The notes beneath the pieces are model-generated. The model ran no database searches. It had not been told where the DNA came from and saw only the letters and a program-made list of their open reading frames with translations. From NCBI GenBank assembly GCA_947178105.1, contig CAMWXD010000002.1, forward strand, positions 62,001-126,000: a DNA stretch of 64,000 nucleotides, in the 5' to 3' direction. The DNA comes from an uncultured Eubacterium sp. (GTDB lineage: Bacteria > Bacillota > Clostridia > Lachnospirales > Lachnospiraceae). Shown piece by piece: positions 35,696 through 44,416 of the stretch. Position 1 is the stretch's first letter. Each line of letters starts with the position of its first letter. The position numbers and the translations under genes are program-made.

Positions 35696-36721
35696 ATGAA
35701 TGCACGAATCAAAAACCAGCTCAGTTATTTCTTTTTTATATTGCTTGCCGTACTCGCTATTTATACGGTATTTCAGGATAATGATATGGCAATGGTCGCG
35801 GCGTCGCTGAAAAAAATGAAGCTGCCGTATCTGTTTGCGTCTGCTGTAGCAGCGCTTGTGTTTACGATGATGGAAGGCGTTATGATCTGGTATCTGCTGC
35901 GCGCGCTGCAGGGGAAGGCGAGGTTTGCAGACTGTATCCGTTATTCCTTTGTAGGATTTTTATATTCCGGCATTACGCCTTCTGCCACTGGCGGGCAGCC
36001 GATGCAGCTCTATCATATGAAACGCGACGGCAACGACTTGTCGGCAAGTACGGTAGTGCTGATGACGGTAGCGCTTGTCTATAAGCTTGTGCTCGTGCTG
36101 ATGGGAATTGCGATGGTATTGTTTGGCTTTCCTGTGCTGCGGGATAACCTAGGGAAGTATCTGAACCTGTTTTATCTGGGCATGTTTTTAAATACGGCGT
36201 TAGTTGCGGTGTTGCTGATCGTCATGGTATTTCCTGTATTTGCCAGATGGATCGTGCTGTCGGCGGAAAAGCTGCTGATACAGTGCAGGATTATCAAAAA
36301 ATCGGAATACCGCACAGATAAAATCCATCGATTTATCCAAAGCTACCAGAATGCAGTGCAGTTTCTGCTGAAAAATAAAAAACAGGTGGCAGTTGTCACG
36401 CTTGCTACGTTTGGACAGCGCTGCCTTGTATTTATCCTGCCGTATATCGTATACCGCGGCTTTGGGCTGGAAGGGGCGGACGCGCTGTCTGTGTTAATGA
36501 TACAGATGTCTATCTACCTTGCCGTTGACATGCTGCCGCTTCCGGGAGCGCAGGGGATTACGGAGCTGATGTACAAGCGCGCATTCCGGGATATCTTTAC
36601 GGTAGAATATGTAGTGCCGTCGATGTGCGTGACGAGAGGGATCAGCTTTTATTTCCTGCTGTTTTTCAGTATGGCGGTATGCGTGGCGCATCATGTGCGG
36701 TTTCGGATGCGCAGGGGATAA
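35696..36721 (+). CDS. YbhN/lysylphosphatidylglycerol-synthase-like membrane protein (flippase-like)
   Basis: A 341-residue protein with about eight predicted membrane helices, belonging to the LPG synthase transmembrane-domain / UPF0104 (YbhN) family. Its signature region GFLYSGITPSATGGQPMQLYHMKRDGND and the C-terminal DMLPLPGAQGITE are present. It lacks the cytoplasmic catalytic domain of MprF, so it is probably a lipid flippase-like protein rather than a lysyl-transferase. The ATG at 35696 was preferred (GGAGG ten bases upstream); one at 35663 is also in frame. Confidence 0.82.
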   Translation: MNARIKNQLSYFFFILLAVLAIYTVFQDNDMAMVAASLKKMKLPYLFASAVAALVFTMMEGVMIWYLLRALQGKARFADCIRYSFVGFLYSGITPSATGGQPMQLYHMKRDGNDLSASTVVLMTVALVYKLVLVLMGIAMVLFGFPVLRDNLGKYLNLFYLGMFLNTALVAVLLIVMVFPVFARWIVLSAEKLLIQCRIIKKSEYRTDKIHRFIQSYQNAVQFLLKNKKQVAVVTLATFGQRCLVFILPYIVYRGFGLEGADALSVLMIQMSIYLAVDMLPLPGAQGITELMYKRAFRDIFTVEYVVPSMCVTRGISFYFLLFFSMAVCVAHHVRFRMRRG

Positions 36722-36796
36722 AGGATGTAGGAAAATGCAGGATATGGAGATACAAAGTAGTTACATGCGTAAGGGAATGTCAGAAGGAGGAATACT

Positions 36797-38365
36797 ATGG
36801 CAGTATGCCTGAATACTGAATCTGCGTATAGATTTTTTGATATACTTGTACATGATAGATTTTTTGTAGATAAAACAGGTATGATTGAAATTATGAATAC
36901 AAGGGTCAATGCGATGAACCGATATATTTGTATTACGAAGCCGCGGCGTTTTGGAAAAACTTCGGTACTTAATATGCTGGGGGCATATTATGGAAGGGCA
37001 TACAGTTCCAGAGGGTTGTTTGGCCATCTGAACATCAGCAAAAGTGAATCTTACAGCATTCACTTAAATAAGTACCATGTCATTCATCTGAGCCTGAATC
37101 ATCTGCCTGATGACGGCAGTACTTATGAGGATTATATAAGCCTTATCAAAGGATCAATCACAGACGATATAAAGGAAGCCTATCCAAATCTGAAAGATAA
37201 AAAATACCGCAGCATAGCGGAGCTGCTGGCTGCTACGAATGACCAGTTTGTTTTTATCATTGATGAATGGGATTACATTTTCAGCCATAGTCTGTATCAG
37301 GAGCATCAGGGTGATTTTCTGGAGTTTTTGCGGAATTTGCTGAAAGACCAGCCTTATGTGGCGCTTGCGTATATGACAGGCGTGCTTCCTGTGAAAAAGT
37401 ACAGCACCGGCTCTGCGTTGAATATGTTTAAGGAATATACGATGCTGAAAGATCCATTTTTTGAGGAGTATTTTGGATTTACAGAAAGTGAGGTTCGGGC
37501 TCTCTGCAAAAAGCAGTCGGTTTTGACAATGGATGAAATAAGCGACTGGTATAATGGCTATCAGACGAAAAACGGTGTGCGGCTGTATAATCCAAGATCG
37601 GTTGTGTGCGCACTGGAAGACGCTGCCTGCCAGAGCTATTGGACAAGGACGGGCAAAATGGATGAGGTATTGTTTTTCCTGAAATACAATATCTGTGAAG
37701 TGCGTGATGATGTCGTAAAGATGGTAAATGAGATACCTGTCAGGATTGATATTGAAGAGGAATACTGTGCCGGCCAAAAGAATCCTGAAAACAGAGAAGA
37801 GATCTATTCGGCAATGATTGTATATGGGCTGTTGTCATATCATGACGGAAGCTTAAGCATACCAAATAAAGAGCTGATGCTGGAATATCAAAAAGCATTA
37901 AGGGATAATGATTTTGGCTGTGTGGCAGAATTGGTACGCAATTCGCATGAAGTGCTGAATGCTACGCTGGACAAAAAAGGCTGTGTTGTGGCAAACTACC
38001 TGCACGATATTCATAACAGTGAATTGCCTGTATTAAAATATAATGATGAAAACAGCCTGTCTTGTGTTGTAACGCTTGCGTATTTGTCAGCGCGGAATAA
38101 ATACAGGATAGAGCGGGAAGAAAAAAGCGGCAAGGGTTTTGCGGATTTTATTTTTCATCCGAAGCGGAACGGCCTGCCTGGAATCGTCCTGGAATTAAAA
38201 GCAGGAGGCACGCCGCAGGCGGCTATTTCTCAGATCAGGGAGAAGGAGTATTGTGAAAAACTGAGAAAGGAAGGCGTTGCAAATATTCTTGGAGTTGGGA
38301 TTTGTTATGATTCCGACAAAAAAGAGCATAGGTGCGTTATAGAAGAAATAATAGAAGAAATATAG
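36797..38365 (+). CDS. AAA-ATPase-like/PD-(D/E)XK nuclease superfamily protein (copy 2)
   Basis: A 522-residue paralogue of the protein encoded at 26557-28221, with the same plan. The P-loop KPRRFGKT is near residue 54, Walker B FVFIIDEWDYIF near 156, a conserved middle block (YMTGVLPVKKYSTGSALNMF, WYNGYQTKNGVRLYNPRSVV) follows, and the C-terminal nuclease motif is GFADFIFHP...GIVLELKAGG. GAAGGAGG precedes the ATG. The two copies align along their whole length but differ at many positions, so the duplication is not recent. Function is unknown. A large inverted repeat follows the stop. Confidence 0.87.
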   Translation: MAVCLNTESAYRFFDILVHDRFFVDKTGMIEIMNTRVNAMNRYICITKPRRFGKTSVLNMLGAYYGRAYSSRGLFGHLNISKSESYSIHLNKYHVIHLSLNHLPDDGSTYEDYISLIKGSITDDIKEAYPNLKDKKYRSIAELLAATNDQFVFIIDEWDYIFSHSLYQEHQGDFLEFLRNLLKDQPYVALAYMTGVLPVKKYSTGSALNMFKEYTMLKDPFFEEYFGFTESEVRALCKKQSVLTMDEISDWYNGYQTKNGVRLYNPRSVVCALEDAACQSYWTRTGKMDEVLFFLKYNICEVRDDVVKMVNEIPVRIDIEEEYCAGQKNPENREEIYSAMIVYGLLSYHDGSLSIPNKELMLEYQKALRDNDFGCVAELVRNSHEVLNATLDKKGCVVANYLHDIHNSELPVLKYNDENSLSCVVTLAYLSARNKYRIEREEKSGKGFADFIFHPKRNGLPGIVLELKAGGTPQAAISQIREKEYCEKLRKEGVANILGVGICYDSDKKEHRCVIEEIIEEI

Positions 38366-38374
38366 AAAGCCACA

Positions 38375-38444
38375 GCTACCTGTTCTTACTCTTACAGACA
38401 TTACAGTGATGGCAAGTCTTATAAGAGCCATAAGAACAAGTAGC
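38375..38444. repeat. long inverted repeat downstream of AAA/nuclease copy 2
   Basis: GCTACCTGTTCTTA (38375-38388) is matched by the reverse complement of 38431-38444 with one mismatch, and CTCTTA (38389-38394) by 38422-38427, with a three-base offset. The loop is about 27 bases. There is no T-run, so it is not a clear terminator. It could be a remnant mobile-element end or a transcript-end structure. Confidence 0.6.
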
Positions 38445-38541
38445 CTGAAATAACCGCATGAAATCTTCTTTATCGGATGCCGTATGACGTTTTCAGACTG
38501 GTTGTATTCGCTGTTTTCGGCATTTGGGCCGCTGTTTTATG

Positions 38542-39387
38542 TTACAGATTGCGGCGGTAATCCGTCGGCGATATGCCGGTCTGTTTTTTAAAAAGGCGGC
38601 TGAAATATAGAGGATTGTCATATCCCACGATCGAGGCTACCTCTGTCACATTGTAGTCCTGGGAACAAAGAAGGCGCTGGGCGTTTTCAATTCGTACGGA
38701 AATGATAAACTGCATAGGGGTCATGCCGGTGTACTTTTTGAAGCCGCGGATAAACCATGCCGTGCTTCGGTGGATACTGGCTGCATAGTCATCGATGACA
38801 ATGTCAGTGTTGTAATTTTCACTGAAATAGCGGATGGCAGCATCGATTTCACTCTGCACATAGTCTGCGGGCTTGCGTCCGCCGCTTAGCTGGCGGCTGA
38901 TCAGGATAAAAAGGTTGCGTAGGTGCAGGGTGAGCAGCTCCTCATAATGGGGCCTGCATGTTTGCAATTCCTGGATCATTTTCTGAAACAGGTTTTGGTA
39001 TTCCGGAAACTGGCCGGTATAAAAGACATGTCCAGTCAGGGGAATGCCATATCTTCTCAAAATATTTTTCACATCGCTTCCGGTAAAATGTACCCAAAAC
39101 ACCTCTGTCTGGTCGGCTCCAAAGTATACGTACCGCTGCACTTCCTTTGGCTGATACAAGACCATATGTCCGGCTGTAACGACCACGTCTTTCTCATTCA
39201 GGAAAAAATGGGCCTTTCCGGCGGCAATATACAAAATCTGAAAATCGAGCCTTCCTCTTGGGCGGTAAGTGGGAAGCTTGGGGCGTTTATACAGGCGGTA
39301 GGTGCCGCAGCTTCCGACTACGAGGGGCCTGGTCTTGTCTTTAAAATCAATAAGCGAATTGTGCAGGTATCCGGCATTCATATACAT
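38542..39387 (-). CDS. AraC-family transcriptional regulator
   Basis: A 281-residue regulator with an N-terminal cupin sugar-sensing domain (about 1-150, VVTAGHMVLYQPKEVQRYVYF) and a C-terminal double helix-turn-helix (about 185-281: IVIDDYAASIHRSTAWFIRGFKKYTGMTPMQFIISVRI, then VTEVASIVGYDNPLYFSRLFKKQTGISPTDYRR). GGAGG lies nine bases before the ATG at 39387. It is divergent from the Lpl-type transporter genes starting at 39594 and is the likely activator of that locus in response to its sugar. Confidence 0.92.
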   Translation of the reverse strand: MYMNAGYLHNSLIDFKDKTRPLVVGSCGTYRLYKRPKLPTYRPRGRLDFQILYIAAGKAHFFLNEKDVVVTAGHMVLYQPKEVQRYVYFGADQTEVFWVHFTGSDVKNILRRYGIPLTGHVFYTGQFPEYQNLFQKMIQELQTCRPHYEELLTLHLRNLFILISRQLSGGRKPADYVQSEIDAAIRYFSENYNTDIVIDDYAASIHRSTAWFIRGFKKYTGMTPMQFIISVRIENAQRLLCSQDYNVTEVASIVGYDNPLYFSRLFKKQTGISPTDYRRNL

Positions 39388-39593
39388 TGGGAAATTCCTC
39401 CATTCTTTTTTGACGGGATTTCGGAGTGTCTGGAACTATTTTGCACTGATCTAAACATTGTATCATTTTGTGCATAGTTTGTCCAATGCAGTTCATGGAC
39501 GTATTTCCTGTTATTCTCTATAATTGTTATTGTTATAAATGAGTCGGTTGATTCAGGCGACAAGCGAGGGATCGAAAAAGAAAGGAGGACACG
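39388..39593 (+). promoter_or_regulatory. divergent regulatory region between araC-type gene and lplB-type gene
   Basis: A TATAAT at 39519-39524 faces the transporter genes. The best -35 candidate (ATGGAC, 39495-39500, 18-bp spacer) is poor, which fits a promoter that needs an activator such as the divergent AraC-type protein. No convincing operator repeat was found. Confidence 0.45.
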
Positions 39594-40532
39594 ATGGAAA
39601 ACACGAAAACGACAGGGACTGGCAATCTGAAAAAGGAGATGAGAAAATATCTGCCCTTTTACATGTTTTTGCTCCCGGCGGTAATCCTTGTAATTTTGTT
39701 CTGCTATATGCCTATGGAGGGGCTGATGATAGCGTTTAAGGATTACAAAATGGCAAGAGGGATCGAAGGCAGCGAGTGGGTAGGGCTGAAACATTTCCAG
39801 GCGCTGTTTGCAGACCCAAATTTTTACAGGGTATTGGGAAATACGTTAAAGATCAGTATTTTGACACTTCTGACTACATTTCCGGTAACGATTATTTTCA
39901 CATTGCTTGTAAACGAGATCTTACATACCAAATTCAAAAGCGTGATACAGACAATCACTTATATACCACATTTCCTTTCCTGGGTAGTGGTAGGTACGTT
40001 TGTGTATCAGATTTTGTCTCCGACGGGAGGTATCGTCAATGCAATCCTCATACAACTTGGTATTTTGGAAAAACCATTGTACTTTATGGCGCAAAAAGAC
40101 CTGTTTGTGCCGATCTACCTGATTGCGAACCTGTGGAAGACGACAGGCTACAGCATTGTCATCTACTTAGCGACGATTGCCGGCATTGATACTGCGCTGT
40201 ATGATGCGGCATCGATCGACGGCGCCAACCGTTTCCGCAGAATCCTGCATATTACCCTGCCGGCTATGTTCCCGACCATGTGCACGATGTTGATTTTAAA
40301 TATCGGGAGCCTGGTAAACGTGGGCTTTGACCCGGTATTCAACCTGTACAATGATGCGACTTATCAGACGGCAGACGTTATTTCGACTTATGTGTACAGA
40401 AAAGGTATGGTAGAGAGCCGGTATGATTTCTCTACGGCAATCGGCCTGTTTCAGAATGTAGTCAGCCTGGTACTGGTTCTGCTTGCGAACTGGTTTGCAA
40501 GAAAGGCAAATCCAGAATACAAGATTATTTAA
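39594..40532 (+). CDS. carbohydrate ABC transporter permease (LplB-type)
   Basis: A 312-residue permease of the CUT1 LplB group, with six predicted helices and the EAA loop IDTALYDAASIDGANRFRRILHITLPAMFPTM. LplB-type systems carry large solute-binding proteins (over 500 residues), as seen here at 42653. AAAGGAGG precedes the ATG. First gene of the AraC-controlled locus. Confidence 0.92.
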   Translation: MENTKTTGTGNLKKEMRKYLPFYMFLLPAVILVILFCYMPMEGLMIAFKDYKMARGIEGSEWVGLKHFQALFADPNFYRVLGNTLKISILTLLTTFPVTIIFTLLVNEILHTKFKSVIQTITYIPHFLSWVVVGTFVYQILSPTGGIVNAILIQLGILEKPLYFMAQKDLFVPIYLIANLWKTTGYSIVIYLATIAGIDTALYDAASIDGANRFRRILHITLPAMFPTMCTMLILNIGSLVNVGFDPVFNLYNDATYQTADVISTYVYRKGMVESRYDFSTAIGLFQNVVSLVLVLLANWFARKANPEYKII

Positions 40533-40554
40533 TACCGGAGAAAGGAGATCGTAT

Positions 40555-41472
40555 ATGGCGCGTGAAGAAGAGGGTAAGAAAATGAAAATGAAGCAGTCTG
40601 TGGGAAGCCGGGTATTTGATATCTGTAATGCAGTGTTTATGGTTGCATTCTGTATTACGATTCTGCTGCCTTTTTGGGACGTAGTTGTCCGGTCGTTTTC
40701 CAGGGCGCAGGATATTTCCTATATGCATATCAACCTATTTCCGAAAGTATGGACACTGGACGCATATAAGTACTGCTTTCAGGACAATGAGATTATTACG
40801 GCATTTTTTGTGTCTGTGTTAAGAACGGTAATCGGGACGGCGGTTCATATTATTGTATGCTGCATGGCGGCATATTCGCTGACCAGGACGGATATGCCGT
40901 TTCGGAAGCTGATTACGGCAGTGCTTTTAATCCCGATGTTTTTTTCAGCAGGCATGATCCCGATGTACCTGAACATGAAACGGCTGGGGCTGTTAAACAA
41001 TTTCCTTGTGTATGTGCTGCCTACAGGATTTTCGATCTACAATACGATTATTATTCGTAATTATTTCTTCTCGATTGATAAGGGCATGGAAGAGGCAGCG
41101 TCGATCGACGGCGCTTCCCAGGTGAGGATTTTTGCTTCTATTATTATGCCGTTGTCCAAGCCGGTCATTGCTACGGTAGCTTTGTGGCAGATGGTAGGGC
41201 AGTGGAACTCATGGTTTGACAACATGGTGTATTGCCGCAGGTCTGCAAACCTGACCACACTACAGTATCTGCTTCGCAGAATGCTCGACAGCCTGACTGC
41301 ATCTACGTCCAGCGCATCAGGGGCGGAAGCCATTGGCGCGATGGTAGACACCAACCCGGATACGATCAAAGCGGCTACAACCATTTTGGTAGTACTGCCG
41401 ATCGTAGCAGTATACCCGTTTTTACAGAAATACTTTGTAAAAGGGATTATGGTTGGCGCTGTAAAAGGATAA
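40555..41472 (+). CDS. carbohydrate ABC transporter permease (LplC/YtcP-type)
   Basis: A 305-residue permease, partner of the preceding one, with six predicted helices and the EAA loop IDKGMEEAASIDGASQVRIFASIIMPLSKPVIATVALW. The ATG at 40555 follows AAAGGAG; the frame is open from 40483 inside lplB but that part is unlikely to be translated. The C-terminus ends with MVGAVKG, as in other family members. Confidence 0.92.
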   Translation: MAREEEGKKMKMKQSVGSRVFDICNAVFMVAFCITILLPFWDVVVRSFSRAQDISYMHINLFPKVWTLDAYKYCFQDNEIITAFFVSVLRTVIGTAVHIIVCCMAAYSLTRTDMPFRKLITAVLLIPMFFSAGMIPMYLNMKRLGLLNNFLVYVLPTGFSIYNTIIIRNYFFSIDKGMEEAASIDGASQVRIFASIIMPLSKPVIATVALWQMVGQWNSWFDNMVYCRRSANLTTLQYLLRRMLDSLTASTSSASGAEAIGAMVDTNPDTIKAATTILVVLPIVAVYPFLQKYFVKGIMVGAVKG

Positions 41473-41511
41473 GGGAAAAGACGGTATGGATAGGTGAAGG
41501 TATACAAAAGT

Positions 41512-42639
41512 ATGAAAAAAAGAGATTTGGGAGACGTTGTGGCGGAGCTTGTGCCGTCAAGGGAACACAAAAATCCCCGCAACAGCGAAGGGGCGTTTCT
41601 GACACTGAAAGATGGTTCCATTCTGTTTGCGTATAGCCGGTTCAAAGGAGAAGGAGTGGAAGATTGGGGAATTTCAGATATTTGCGCTGTGATATCAAAG
41701 GATGGGGGAAGAAGCTTTACAGGCCATCGGACGCTTTTGACCAGCGAAGGGGAAAACGCACAAAATATAATGTCCCTTTCCCTGCTGGATATGGAAAATG
41801 GCGATATCGGCATGTTTTACCTTGTACGCCATACGTATACAAGGATGCAGATGTACTTAAGGCGGTCGAAAGACGGCGGAAAAACATGGACAGACAGGGT
41901 ACTGTGCACCCCGCAGGAGGGGTATTTCGTGGTCAACAACGACCGGGTGGTAAGGCTTGCCAGCGGCAGAATCCTGATCCCGGCGGCGTTTCACCGGTCG
42001 GGGTGCCAGGAAGAGGCGGAAAACGGATGGTTTGTGGACAGCCGATCGGAAGTGGTATGCTTTTATTCCGATGACGACGGCGTCTCCTGGCAGGCGGCAG
42101 AAGGGAAATGCTGTATGCCTTTTATGAAAAACAGTTCGTCTGGACTTCAGGAGCCGGGAGTGCTTGAGCTTGAGCCGGGAGTCTTGTGGGGATTTGCAAG
42201 AACAGACCTGGGAAGGCAGTATGAGATGTATTCTTTGGATCATGCAAAGACATGGACTGGGGCGGCGCCCTCACGCTTTACCGCACCGAACAGCCCGTTA
42301 AGCATGAAGCGGGATAAAGCGGGAGTGATCTGGGCAGTGTGGAATCCGATCCCTGAGTACAATGGGCGTGAGAAAAAGACGGATATTTTTACAGGGGGAC
42401 GCACTCCTTATGTCATCGCTGCCAGCACAGACAATGGGCAGAGCTTTACAGAAGGCGTGGCGTTTGAGGCGGAGGAAGACCATGGGTATTGCTATTGCGC
42501 CATTCATTTTCTGGAGGATGGAATGCTTTTGGGATACTGTGCCGGAGGGCCTAAGGACGAAAGCTGCCTGGCAAGAATCAGGATCCGAAAGATCGGATGG
42601 CAGGAGCTGGAGTGCCTGAAACAGGCAGAATCGTTTTAA
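41512..42639 (+). CDS. sialidase-fold (Asp-box/BNR) hydrolase, cytoplasmic, substrate unknown
   Basis: A 375-residue protein with a six-bladed-propeller-type pattern. At least four Asp boxes (S-x-D-x-G-x-x-W/F) are visible: SKDGGRSF, SKDGGKTW, SDDDGVSW and STDNGQSF, plus the looser SLDHAKTW. It resembles proteins annotated as exo-alpha-sialidase, but it has no signal peptide and a full sialidase arginine triad could not be confirmed. Next to a GH78-type rhamnosidase and in an Lpl-type locus, a role on imported plant-type oligosaccharides is as likely as sialic acid release. The start could also be a GTG at 41494. Confidence 0.7.
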   Translation: MKKRDLGDVVAELVPSREHKNPRNSEGAFLTLKDGSILFAYSRFKGEGVEDWGISDICAVISKDGGRSFTGHRTLLTSEGENAQNIMSLSLLDMENGDIGMFYLVRHTYTRMQMYLRRSKDGGKTWTDRVLCTPQEGYFVVNNDRVVRLASGRILIPAAFHRSGCQEEAENGWFVDSRSEVVCFYSDDDGVSWQAAEGKCCMPFMKNSSSGLQEPGVLELEPGVLWGFARTDLGRQYEMYSLDHAKTWTGAAPSRFTAPNSPLSMKRDKAGVIWAVWNPIPEYNGREKKTDIFTGGRTPYVIAASTDNGQSFTEGVAFEAEEDHGYCYCAIHFLEDGMLLGYCAGGPKDESCLARIRIRKIGWQELECLKQAESF

Positions 42640-42652
42640 GGAGGAGTTGAAA

Positions 42653-44314
42653 ATGAGAAAAAATATTTTGCAAAGAGTGCTGCCGTTAACGATATGTACA
42701 GCCATTGTGATGTCAGGCTGCGGCAATGCGGCGGATAAAGGCGCTACAGGCAGCAGTGCAGGCGCAGAGCCGGATCCAGATAAGACATATGACATTACTT
42801 ATACGGGACAGTGGTGTTATTCAGACTATGAGGACGGTTCTTTTACAGAAAAGATGATCGAAGATGCCCTGAATATCAATATCACAGTGGAGAAGGCGGA
42901 AACATCGGATACGATTGACCTGCTGCTTGGTTCCGGGGAAATGCCGGACTGTATGTGGACAGAGTCAAAGACGCCGAACTGGATGCAGGAGCATGAGCTG
43001 ATCCGTATGATTCCAAAATCGATGGTGGAGAAGTATTGCCCGAAGATTCTGGAATATTATGAACAAAATCCGCTGATTTACAAAATGGTGCAAAATCCTG
43101 AAAATGAGGATGAGTTTACCTGCCTGGCTGGGCTGACCTTCCAGTTTGTGGATTATTACCTTCCAGGTGATTTTTACCGGTATGACTGGATCGAAAAACT
43201 GGGCATTGATTTGGGCGTCAATGTAGAGCAGGTGTCTGACAGGCTGTATGTGGCGGATGACGGCATTGAGCTGAGCAAGTTTATTGAGATCATGGATGCA
43301 TTTGTAAATCAAGACCCTGACGGGAACGGCAAAAAGGATACGCTGGGTGCAGCGGCTCCTGACTGGGGGATTGGGCTGATTGGCCAGTTTTTCTCGGCTT
43401 ACGGATTTACAAGGGATATCAATGATGTAGATGGAAGAGCAGAGCAGTGCTATGCGATGAAAGAGTATAAGGAATTTTTAAAAGGTTTCCAGGAGCTGTA
43501 TGCCAAAAATCTGCTGGATCCGGAAATCATCAGCAATGACAGGACGATTGCGTGGGATAAGGTAAATACAGGAGTAGCCGGCTACTGGCTCAGTTCCACC
43601 AATACGTTAAACAGTTGGGCTGTAGACAGGCCGCCGCTGACGCTGCTTGAGAGAGATCCGAATGCCAAGCTTTTGGCGACGCCTGGTATTAAGCCTGATG
43701 GCGGAGAGGTGCAGACGGTTGTAAATCCTACCCCGGCTTACGGAAAATTTTATGTCAATGCCAATGTAGACGATGAGAAGCTGGCAAAGATCCTGGAATT
43801 TTTCAACTATACGATCTTTGGGGCAGGAGACCGGGAAGTTATGGCAAAGCTGATCTTTGGTGAAAAAGATATAGACTGGAAATGGGATGAAACGGGCGAG
43901 GTGCCTGTAAAGATCAACAAGCTGAATTCCGGTGATAAGGGAACATGGAGCTTTAGCCAGTTTGGACAGACAGAAGAAGTGACGAGATGGGTTGGTGAAG
44001 AAGAGCTGTTCCAGGCAGGCGGAAAGTACTGGTCAAAAGGAGACAATGGTTCCTGGCTGAAATGGCAGCACAGGCCATACAAAGCGGATCTTGCCAACGA
44101 GACAAAATACGAACAGATCTCCCAGGAGATCAGCGGGGATCTGGACGCATATGTTGCAAGCTACCGGACGCAGGCTATTTTAGGGCAGGTGGATGTAGAT
44201 GATACCTGGGATGATTATTTAAAAGAGCTGGACAGGATTGGCTATAACCGAATGATGGATGAGCTGGAAGCAATTCCGTCGCTTGAAGAAATGATTACAG
44301 AGCTTCAAAAATAA
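42653..44314 (+). CDS. extracellular solute-binding lipoprotein (LplA/YtcQ-type)
   Basis: A 553-residue lipoprotein. The signal peptide ends in VMSGC (lipidated Cys near residue 23), followed by a short Gly/Ala/Ser linker and a large binding fold (MPDCMWTESKTPNWMQEHELIR, VDAFVNQDPDGNGKKDTLGAA). The DPDGNGKKDT stretch looks like the calcium-binding loop seen in this family. GGAGG lies eight to nine bases before the ATG. It works with the two permeases at 39594-41472, though the Asp-box hydrolase gene lies between them. Confidence 0.88.
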   Translation: MRKNILQRVLPLTICTAIVMSGCGNAADKGATGSSAGAEPDPDKTYDITYTGQWCYSDYEDGSFTEKMIEDALNINITVEKAETSDTIDLLLGSGEMPDCMWTESKTPNWMQEHELIRMIPKSMVEKYCPKILEYYEQNPLIYKMVQNPENEDEFTCLAGLTFQFVDYYLPGDFYRYDWIEKLGIDLGVNVEQVSDRLYVADDGIELSKFIEIMDAFVNQDPDGNGKKDTLGAAAPDWGIGLIGQFFSAYGFTRDINDVDGRAEQCYAMKEYKEFLKGFQELYAKNLLDPEIISNDRTIAWDKVNTGVAGYWLSSTNTLNSWAVDRPPLTLLERDPNAKLLATPGIKPDGGEVQTVVNPTPAYGKFYVNANVDDEKLAKILEFFNYTIFGAGDREVMAKLIFGEKDIDWKWDETGEVPVKINKLNSGDKGTWSFSQFGQTEEVTRWVGEEELFQAGGKYWSKGDNGSWLKWQHRPYKADLANETKYEQISQEISGDLDAYVASYRTQAILGQVDVDDTWDDYLKELDRIGYNRMMDELEAIPSLEEMITELQK

Positions 44315-44348
44315 GGGCTGTCTGAGGAAAAAACAATTATCTTGCACA

Positions 44349-44386
44349 GAAAACAGTGTTCGGCAGAAATGCCGGATGCTGTTTTC
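44349..44386 (+). terminator. strong hairpin between binding-protein and serine hydrolase genes
   Basis: A 16-pair stem with three G-T wobbles (44349-44364 with 44371-44386) and a six-base loop. Five Ts follow after a four-base gap. It may end or reduce transcription before the serine hydrolase gene, or protect the upstream message. Confidence 0.6.
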
Positions 44387-44416
44387 ACAGTTTTTAGCGA
44401 AAGAAGGGGAGAAAAG

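Noticed and set aside
35514..35699. 61-codon frame between the GH31 gene and the YbhN-like gene
   Set aside because: It spans the GH31 terminator hairpin and its translation shows no protein-like pattern.
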